Below are positions 59,416 through 64,000 of a stretch of DNA of 64,000 bases, one piece after another (position 1 is the first letter of the stretch; every line of letters starts with the position of its first letter). A program made the position numbers and the translations under genes. This stretch comes from Mariniphaga sp964559175 (lineage in GTDB: Bacteria > Bacteroidota > Bacteroidia > Bacteroidales > Prolixibacteraceae): positions 1 through 64,000 of the forward strand of contig CAZLGT010000001.1 in NCBI GenBank assembly GCA_964559175.1. Direction: 5' to 3'. The notes below the pieces were generated by a model, which was given only the letters and a program-made list of their open reading frames with translations, was not told the DNA's origin and did no database searches.

Positions 59416-60258
59416 ATGCCTAAAGTATCATTTCAGGAATTATTGGATGCAGGTGCCCATTTTGGCCACCTGAGAAGAAAGTGGAATCCGAACATGGAGC
59501 CTTACATCTTCATGGAGAAAAACGGAATCCATATCATCGATCTGCAAAAAACAATTGTTAAAATCGATGAAGCGGCAGCTGCCATTAAGCAGATTGCCAA
59601 ATCAGGACGAAAAATCCTGTTTGTTGCCACTAAAAAGCAGGCAAAGGAACTGGTTTCCGAACAAGTGAAAAGCGTTGGAATGCCTTATGTTACCGAACGC
59701 TGGCCAGGCGGTATGCTTACCAACTTTCCGACAATCAGGAAAGCAGTGAAAAAAATGATTTCCATCGATAAACTGGCCAAAGACCCAAGCTGGGATAACT
59801 TGTCGAAAAGAGAAAAACTGCAGATTGGCCGTCAAAGAGCCAAGCTGGAAAAAATTCTTGGAAGTATTTCCGACCTTACCCGTTTGCCGGCTGCCTTGTT
59901 CATTGTTGACGTGATGAAAGAAAAAATTGCAGTGCGCGAAGCTCAGCGCCTCGGTATTCCTGTTTTTGCCATTGTGGATACCAACTCGAATCCCTATGGT
60001 ATCGACTTTGTAATTCCAGCCAACGACGATGCTTCCCAGTCGATTAAACTCATTGTTGGCGCTATGGTGGAAGCCGTGGCCGAAGGATTAAACGAACGGA
60101 AAGCTGAGCGAAAAGACGAAGATGAAACACCAAAGAGAAAAAGCCGCAGGAAGCTGAAGAAAGAAAAGCCAGCTGAAACAAAACCTGTTGAGGATGAAAA
60201 AGTTGAAGACGACGAAGATGTAGTTGACGACGAAGACTCAGGAGACGAAGAAGAATAG
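59416..60258 (+). CDS. rpsB: 30S ribosomal protein S2 with acidic C-terminal extension
   Basis: The 280-residue protein has complete S2 motifs (LLDAGAHFGHLRRKWNPNM, WPGGMLTNFPTIR, and the IPVFAIVDTNSNP region). After about 230 follows a tail of about 50 residues. It is first basic (KRKSRRKLKKEKP), then strongly acidic with Asp/Glu runs up to the end. Such tails occur in several Bacteroidota S2 proteins; their role is not known. The start is preceded by a structured gap. Confidence 0.96.
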   Translation: MPKVSFQELLDAGAHFGHLRRKWNPNMEPYIFMEKNGIHIIDLQKTIVKIDEAAAAIKQIAKSGRKILFVATKKQAKELVSEQVKSVGMPYVTERWPGGMLTNFPTIRKAVKKMISIDKLAKDPSWDNLSKREKLQIGRQRAKLEKILGSISDLTRLPAALFIVDVMKEKIAVREAQRLGIPVFAIVDTNSNPYGIDFVIPANDDASQSIKLIVGAMVEAVAEGLNERKAERKDEDETPKRKSRRKLKKEKPAETKPVEDEKVEDDEDVVDDEDSGDEEE

Positions 60259-60302
60259 CCATAAGCTATCCGCATTATAAAATCATTTTAAAAACAAGTT
60301 TT

Positions 60303-61130
60303 ATGTCATTTACAACAGCCGACGTAGTAAAACTGAGAAAAGTAACCGGTGCAGGTATGATGGATTGCAAAAACGCCCTGACAGATGCCGGTGGTAATTT
60401 CGACAGAGCCCTCGAAATCATCCGTGAAAAAGGAAAACTGGTTGCCAGTAAACGTGCCGACAGGGACGCAACCGAAGGTGCAGTTCTGGCCAAAACATCT
60501 GAAGATAAAAAATTCGGTGCGCTGGTCGTATTGAATTGCGAAACTGATTTCGTAGCTAAAAATGAAAATTTTGTTGCTTTTGCCGACAGCATTTTGAATG
60601 TGGCACTGGCTCAAAAACCGGAAAATCTGGATGCATTGAAAGGTCTTGACCTTGAAGGCAGAACAATAGAAGCGCAGGTGACAGAGCAAACCGGTGTTAT
60701 CGGTGAAAAACTCGACCTTTCCTATTACGGAAAAATTGAGGCCGAAACAGTGGTAGGGTACATTCATCCCGGAAATAAACTGGCCACTTTGGTTGGTTTC
60801 AGCAAAGCCGGTGTTGAAGAGCAGGTTACCAAAGATATTGCCATGCAGGTGGCTGCCATGTCGCCTGTTTCTGTTGATACCGACTCCATTCCGCAGGAAG
60901 TTATTAACAAGGAACTGGAAATAGCCAGAGAGAAATTCCGTCAGGAAGGCAAACCGGAAGCCATGCTCGACAAAATTGCACAAGGTGCACTTCAAAAATG
61001 GTACAAAGAAGTTACTCTTTTGAACCAGGCATTCATTAAAGACGGTAAAATGACCGTGAAAGATTACCTGGCACAATACGACAAAGAGTTGAAAGTTACC
61101 GGTTTCGAGCGTTTTGCTCTCGACGGTTAA
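60303..61130 (+). CDS. tsf: Elongation factor Ts
   Basis: The 275-residue protein has the tsf marks LRKVTGAGMMDCKNALTDAGG, the TDFVAKNENF loop that contacts EF-Tu, and a core domain with HPGNKLATLVGF. It recycles EF-Tu-GDP. It follows rpsB by 44 bp, completing the L13-S9-S2-Ts operon, and is followed by two hairpins. Confidence 0.97.
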   Translation: MSFTTADVVKLRKVTGAGMMDCKNALTDAGGNFDRALEIIREKGKLVASKRADRDATEGAVLAKTSEDKKFGALVVLNCETDFVAKNENFVAFADSILNVALAQKPENLDALKGLDLEGRTIEAQVTEQTGVIGEKLDLSYYGKIEAETVVGYIHPGNKLATLVGFSKAGVEEQVTKDIAMQVAAMSPVSVDTDSIPQEVINKELEIAREKFRQEGKPEAMLDKIAQGALQKWYKEVTLLNQAFIKDGKMTVKDYLAQYDKELKVTGFERFALDG

Positions 61131-61147
61131 TTGCAATCTGTAATACG

Positions 61148-61180
61148 ATTGAGCAGGCGAGCGAAAGTCGCCGGCTCAAT
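61148..61180 (+). terminator. GC-rich hairpin after tsf
   Basis: ATTGAGC (61148-61154) and GCTCAAT (61174-61180) enclose GGCGA/TCGCC. It has no long T run, so it may protect the 3' end or work together with the terminator that follows. Confidence 0.5.
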
Positions 61181-61182
61181 TC

Positions 61183-61221
61183 AAAGAGGCTGTTCGGTTT
61201 TTCCGGGCAGCCTCTTTGCTT
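61183..61221 (+). terminator. Terminator of the rplM-tsf operon
   Basis: AAAGAGGCTG (61183-61192) and CAGCCTCTTT (61208-61217) form a perfect 10-bp stem; T residues follow in part. Confidence 0.7.
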
Positions 61222-61232
61222 ATGTTTGTATT

Positions 61233-61261
61233 TTCCGGTAATTTTTTCAACTTTACCGGAA
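61233..61261. promoter_or_regulatory. 9-bp inverted repeat before the alcohol dehydrogenase gene
   Basis: TTCCGGTAA (61233-61241) and TTACCGGAA (61253-61261) are perfect arms with an 11-base spacer. The right arm ends 10 bases before the ATG. TATGTTTG at 61221-61228 would be a -7 box just before it. This fits a repressor site over the transcript start. Confidence 0.5.
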
Positions 61262-61271
61262 ATCAGAATTT

Positions 61272-62312
61272 ATGAGAGCAGTTTTTTTTGAAAAATTTCA
61301 GGGACCCGTGGAGGTGCGCGATGTACCGAAACCAAAGGCATCGGCAGGAAGCGTGGTGGTAAAAGTAGAAGCCACAGGACTTTGCCGCAGCGACTGGCAT
61401 GGCTGGATGGGACACGATGCTGACATTCAGTTGCCACATGTGCCGGGTCACGAGCTGGCGGGTGTTATTATTGAGACCGGCAAAGGCGTGGAAAATTGGA
61501 AGCCGGGCGATCGGGTAACCGTTCCGTTTGTGGGTGGTTGCGGGCATTGTCCGGAATGCAATTCAGGAAACCACCAGGTTTGCGACCACCAGTTTCAACC
61601 GGGATTTACCGCCTGGGGTTCGTTTGCAGAGTTTGTGGAAATTCAGTATGCCGATACCAACCTGGTTCGCTTGCCTCACGAAATGAGCTTTGAATCGGCT
61701 GCCAGCCTGGGATGCCGGTTTATCACGTCGTTCAGGGCTGTCATCGATCAGGGAAAAGTAAGCGCCGGACAATGGGTTGCGGTGCATGGTTGCGGCGGAG
61801 TAGGATTATCGGCTGTTATGATTGCCGCAGCCTGCGGAGCCAGTGTTGTGGCTATTGATATCGATAATGAAAAATTGAAACTGGCACAAACAGCAGGCGC
61901 TGGTGTGTTGCTGAATGCCCGTGAAATAAAGGACATACCCAATGTGGTGCATGAAGTAACCGGTCGCGGGGCTCATATTTCCATCGATGCGCTGGGTAGC
62001 CAGGAAACCTGTTTCAATTCTGTTTCCTGTCTGCGAAAACGGGGAAAGCACATCCAGGTAGGGTTAATGACCGGAGACCACCAACATCCCAAAGTGCCCA
62101 TGGACAAAGTGGTGGCACATGAGCTGGAGATCATCGGCAGTCACGGGATGCAGGCATTTCGTTACACTGAAATGTTTGAAATGATTCAAGCCGTTAAATT
62201 GAAACCGGAATTACTCATTGGTAAAACCATTTCGCTGAATGATGCTCCGCAGGCGCTTGTGGATATGGATAGGTTTGAAAATTTGGGTGTTACTGTGATA
62301 AACAGATTTTAG
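61272..62312 (+). CDS. Zinc-dependent alcohol dehydrogenase
   Basis: The 346-residue enzyme has catalytic zinc ligands in GLCRSDWHGW and GHELAGVI, and a structural zinc loop GCGHCPECNSGNHQVC with four Cys. The NAD-binding motif is GCGGVGLSAVMIAAA (about 176-190). It oxidises alcohols or reduces aldehydes. It has its own promoter region with the dyad. A nitrilase-family gene follows 9 bp later and may be co-transcribed. Substrate not determined. Confidence 0.93.
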   Translation: MRAVFFEKFQGPVEVRDVPKPKASAGSVVVKVEATGLCRSDWHGWMGHDADIQLPHVPGHELAGVIIETGKGVENWKPGDRVTVPFVGGCGHCPECNSGNHQVCDHQFQPGFTAWGSFAEFVEIQYADTNLVRLPHEMSFESAASLGCRFITSFRAVIDQGKVSAGQWVAVHGCGGVGLSAVMIAAACGASVVAIDIDNEKLKLAQTAGAGVLLNAREIKDIPNVVHEVTGRGAHISIDALGSQETCFNSVSCLRKRGKHIQVGLMTGDHQHPKVPMDKVVAHELEIIGSHGMQAFRYTEMFEMIQAVKLKPELLIGKTISLNDAPQALVDMDRFENLGVTVINRF

Positions 62313-62321
62313 AAAAAGCAA

Positions 62322-63113
62322 ATGGAAAAACTAAACATTACACTCGTTCAACCCGATATTGTTTGGGAAAACTGCGAATCCAACCTCGAAAAATATTTAG
62401 AATTGTTATCGGAGGTAAAACAGACAAACGTTATCATTTTACCCGAAATGTTTACCACCGGATTTTCCATGAACCCGGAAAAGCTGAAGGAAACCATGGA
62501 CGGACTGTCTGTTCAATGGATGAAAAACCTGGCCAAAGAGAAAAATGCGGCAGTTACCGGGAGTCTCATTATCGAAGAAAACGGCAAATCATTTAATCGT
62601 TTTTTGTGGGTTTTTCCTGACGGGAAAATTGAATTTTACGACAAACGCCACCTGTTTACCATGAGCGGCGAGCATTTGCATTATTCACCGGGAAATAGTA
62701 AACTGGTGGTTGAATACCTGGGCTGGCGGTTTTGTCCGCTCATCTGTTACGATTTGCGTTTCCCGGTGTGGAGCCGCAATGCCGAAAACTACGATGTGCT
62801 GTTGTACGTGGCCAACTGGCCTTCACCCCGCCATCATGTGTGGAAAAATTTGCTGGTGGCACGTGCTATTGAAAATCAAAGTTATTGTATTGGAGTGAAC
62901 CGCACGGGAACCGACGGAACCGGACTTCAATACCTGGGAGATTCTGCGTTGGTTGATTCTAAAGGGTTTGCTACATTTCTGGGTGAAAAGGAACTAGTAA
63001 AATCGTTTGAAATTTCGTACGATGAATTGCATCAGTTCCGGAAAAAATTTCCTTTGCTGGAGGACAGGGATAATTTCAATTTGGGTACAGCGAATTCCAA
63101 TTCGCTGATTTGA
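62322..63113 (+). CDS. Carbon-nitrogen hydrolase, omega-amidase (YafV-like)
   Basis: The 263-residue protein has the nitrilase triad: Glu in LPEMFTTGF (about 43), Lys in YDKRHLF (about 107-113), and Cys in LICYDLRFP (about 140-148). The set of surrounding motifs fits omega-amidase/YafV, which hydrolyses alpha-keto acid amides (alpha-ketoglutaramate) in methionine salvage. It is 9 bp behind the dehydrogenase gene. Confidence 0.92.
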   Translation: MEKLNITLVQPDIVWENCESNLEKYLELLSEVKQTNVIILPEMFTTGFSMNPEKLKETMDGLSVQWMKNLAKEKNAAVTGSLIIEENGKSFNRFLWVFPDGKIEFYDKRHLFTMSGEHLHYSPGNSKLVVEYLGWRFCPLICYDLRFPVWSRNAENYDVLLYVANWPSPRHHVWKNLLVARAIENQSYCIGVNRTGTDGTGLQYLGDSALVDSKGFATFLGEKELVKSFEISYDELHQFRKKFPLLEDRDNFNLGTANSNSLI

Positions 63114-63181
63114 GACATTTGTATAAAACAAAAAATTGGTGAATCGTTCGAATGGATACCTTCGGTAGAATTCGCAGAACC

Positions 63182-63964
63182 CTAAAACTCAAGCACCATT
63201 CCCGTTTTTATTTGCCGGTTTTGAAAAGCATCGTAAAATGCAGCCAGTGCAGGCAGTTCGGTGCAATGCGACGGAAAAATCTGTTTAATTTTGTTTGATT
63301 TGAAATATGCGATGGTTTTCCGGGTTTGTTCGTTTTGTTCTTTCAGGTGAAAACCGCCCAAAACAGCTTCCACTGTTGAAATTCCGGTAACCTTTTTTGT
63401 CCGCTCCACAATGTTGCAAACCCCTGAGTGAGAACAGCCTGTAATTACCACCAGCTTTTTTTTTACAATGGCTGCCAGTGCCGAATCGTCGGGAATATAA
63501 TCGTCGTTTCGGAAATCATCCACGAAAGAAGTAGATTGGGCTTCATAATCATTTTTGCGGGGGATTTCACCCAAAAACCAAAGGTTTTCTGAAATCTGCA
63601 CGGGGTTTTTGGTTTCGGTTAAACTGAACCGGCTTTCAATCTCTTTTCTGGAAAGCGCCAATCCTACCGGCGTAAAATCCTTTTTCCGAAATCGCCTGAT
63701 AAATGCTCCGGGATGGGCAATCAGCCGTTTGTTTTGAAGATAACGTAATCCGTCGCCGTGATCCCAATGGCCGTGGCTGAGAACAACGGTTTTTACTTCA
63801 TTTTCAATGTTAATTTCCAGTTGCCGGGCATTTTTCAGAAAAACATCGGAATGGCCGGTATCGAACAGAATTTTTTGGTCGTCGATTTCAATCAGGTACG
63901 AAAGGCCATGTTCGGCCAGATATTTTCCACCTGCGGTATTTTCTGTGAGAATAGTAATCTTCAT
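63182..63964 (-). CDS. MBL-fold metallo-hydrolase
   Basis: The 260-residue protein has the metallo-beta-lactamase motif LSHGHWDHGDG (about 62-72), with further metal ligands in ITGCSHSGVCN, LGGFHL and PSHCTELPAL. It resembles the branch annotated as 7,8-dihydropterin-6-yl-methyl-4-(beta-D-ribofuranosyl)aminobenzene 5'-phosphate synthase-like, whose function outside archaea is not established. It converges with the nitrilase gene. No signal peptide, so cytosolic. Confidence 0.9.
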   Translation of the reverse strand: MKITILTENTAGGKYLAEHGLSYLIEIDDQKILFDTGHSDVFLKNARQLEINIENEVKTVVLSHGHWDHGDGLRYLQNKRLIAHPGAFIRRFRKKDFTPVGLALSRKEIESRFSLTETKNPVQISENLWFLGEIPRKNDYEAQSTSFVDDFRNDDYIPDDSALAAIVKKKLVVITGCSHSGVCNIVERTKKVTGISTVEAVLGGFHLKEQNEQTRKTIAYFKSNKIKQIFPSHCTELPALAAFYDAFQNRQIKTGMVLEF

Positions 63965-64000
63965 TTTTTACAGTCGATTTTAAATATAAAAATAGCAGCT

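Noticed and set aside
60306..61136. 276-codon open frame on the minus strand inside tsf
   Set aside because: It mirrors the complete EF-Ts gene and has shadow-like composition (Phe, Asn, Cys).

Overview
This looks like a chromosomal segment of a Bacteroidota bacterium, probably of the Marinilabiliales/Prolixibacteraceae type. The evidence is: -7 boxes of the form TAnnTTTG(C) ahead of many genes, lineage-typical families (DUF5686 with a carboxypeptidase-like regulatory domain, DUF6913, DUF4956/DUF2490, DUF1080, YitT), many signal-peptide and Tat-signal proteins, and polysaccharide-degrading enzymes. The genus is inference; no rRNA or tRNA gene was found. Coding density is high and strands alternate in blocks.

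Layout. 1-6063: a cut-off exported protein, a 431-bp gene-poor gap with a triple TGGGACA repeat, a small coiled-coil protein, then an SLC12-like permease, a CorA family protein, an atypical SDR and an MscS channel, all on +. 6287-16697: acyl-CoA synthetase, DUF5686 protein, TPR histidine kinase, GH9 glycosidase, and a DUF4143 ATPase whose start is preceded by two tandem palindromes. 16834-27364 (minus): a nine-gene catabolic cluster read from a LacI-type regulator through three Gfo/Idh/MocA oxidoreductases, an exported NagA-like amidohydrolase, an NRAMP-like carrier, NagB, a CE15 glucuronoyl esterase and a second esterase. Two matching LacI-type operators lie in the divergent promoter region. 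27627-34929: Ca/Na antiporter, SDR, two M20 peptidases, a DUF1080 protein, a PIN toxin-antitoxin pair and a thioredoxin-like protein.

35071-45908 (plus): mainly housekeeping genes: ligA, a DUF6913-like gene, dapA, rpsO, pnp, a small membrane protein, a deoxynucleoside kinase, a TPR lipoprotein and an M20 dipeptidase. 45966-53935: DUF4956/DUF2490 pair, GH67 alpha-glucuronidase, M23 peptidase, YitT, then IMPase and a zinc dehydrogenase. 53936-54495 is a four-helix-bundle (23S-IVS type) gene bordered by seven-base repeat arrays, sitting inside an otherwise compact sugar-metabolism operon (PHP protein, aldolase/dehydrogenase fusion, zinc dehydrogenase, IMPase). 57869-64000: DUF423, the rplM-rpsI-rpsB-tsf operon with candidate leader structures, an alcohol dehydrogenase, a nitrilase-family amidase and an MBL-fold hydrolase.

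How it fits together. GH9, CE15 and GH67 point to use of plant glucuronoxylan or cellulose-associated material. The three Gfo/Idh/MocA enzymes with a nearby DUF1080 protein suggest an oxidation/elimination route for glycosides. No SusC/SusD pair is present, so uptake genes must lie elsewhere. The most unusual points are the LacI-controlled cluster with its exported NagA homologue and motif-less NRAMP carrier, the heptad-bordered four-helix-bundle cassette, the paired palindromes at the DUF4143 gene, and candidate r-protein leader RNAs at rpsO, rplM and rpsB.
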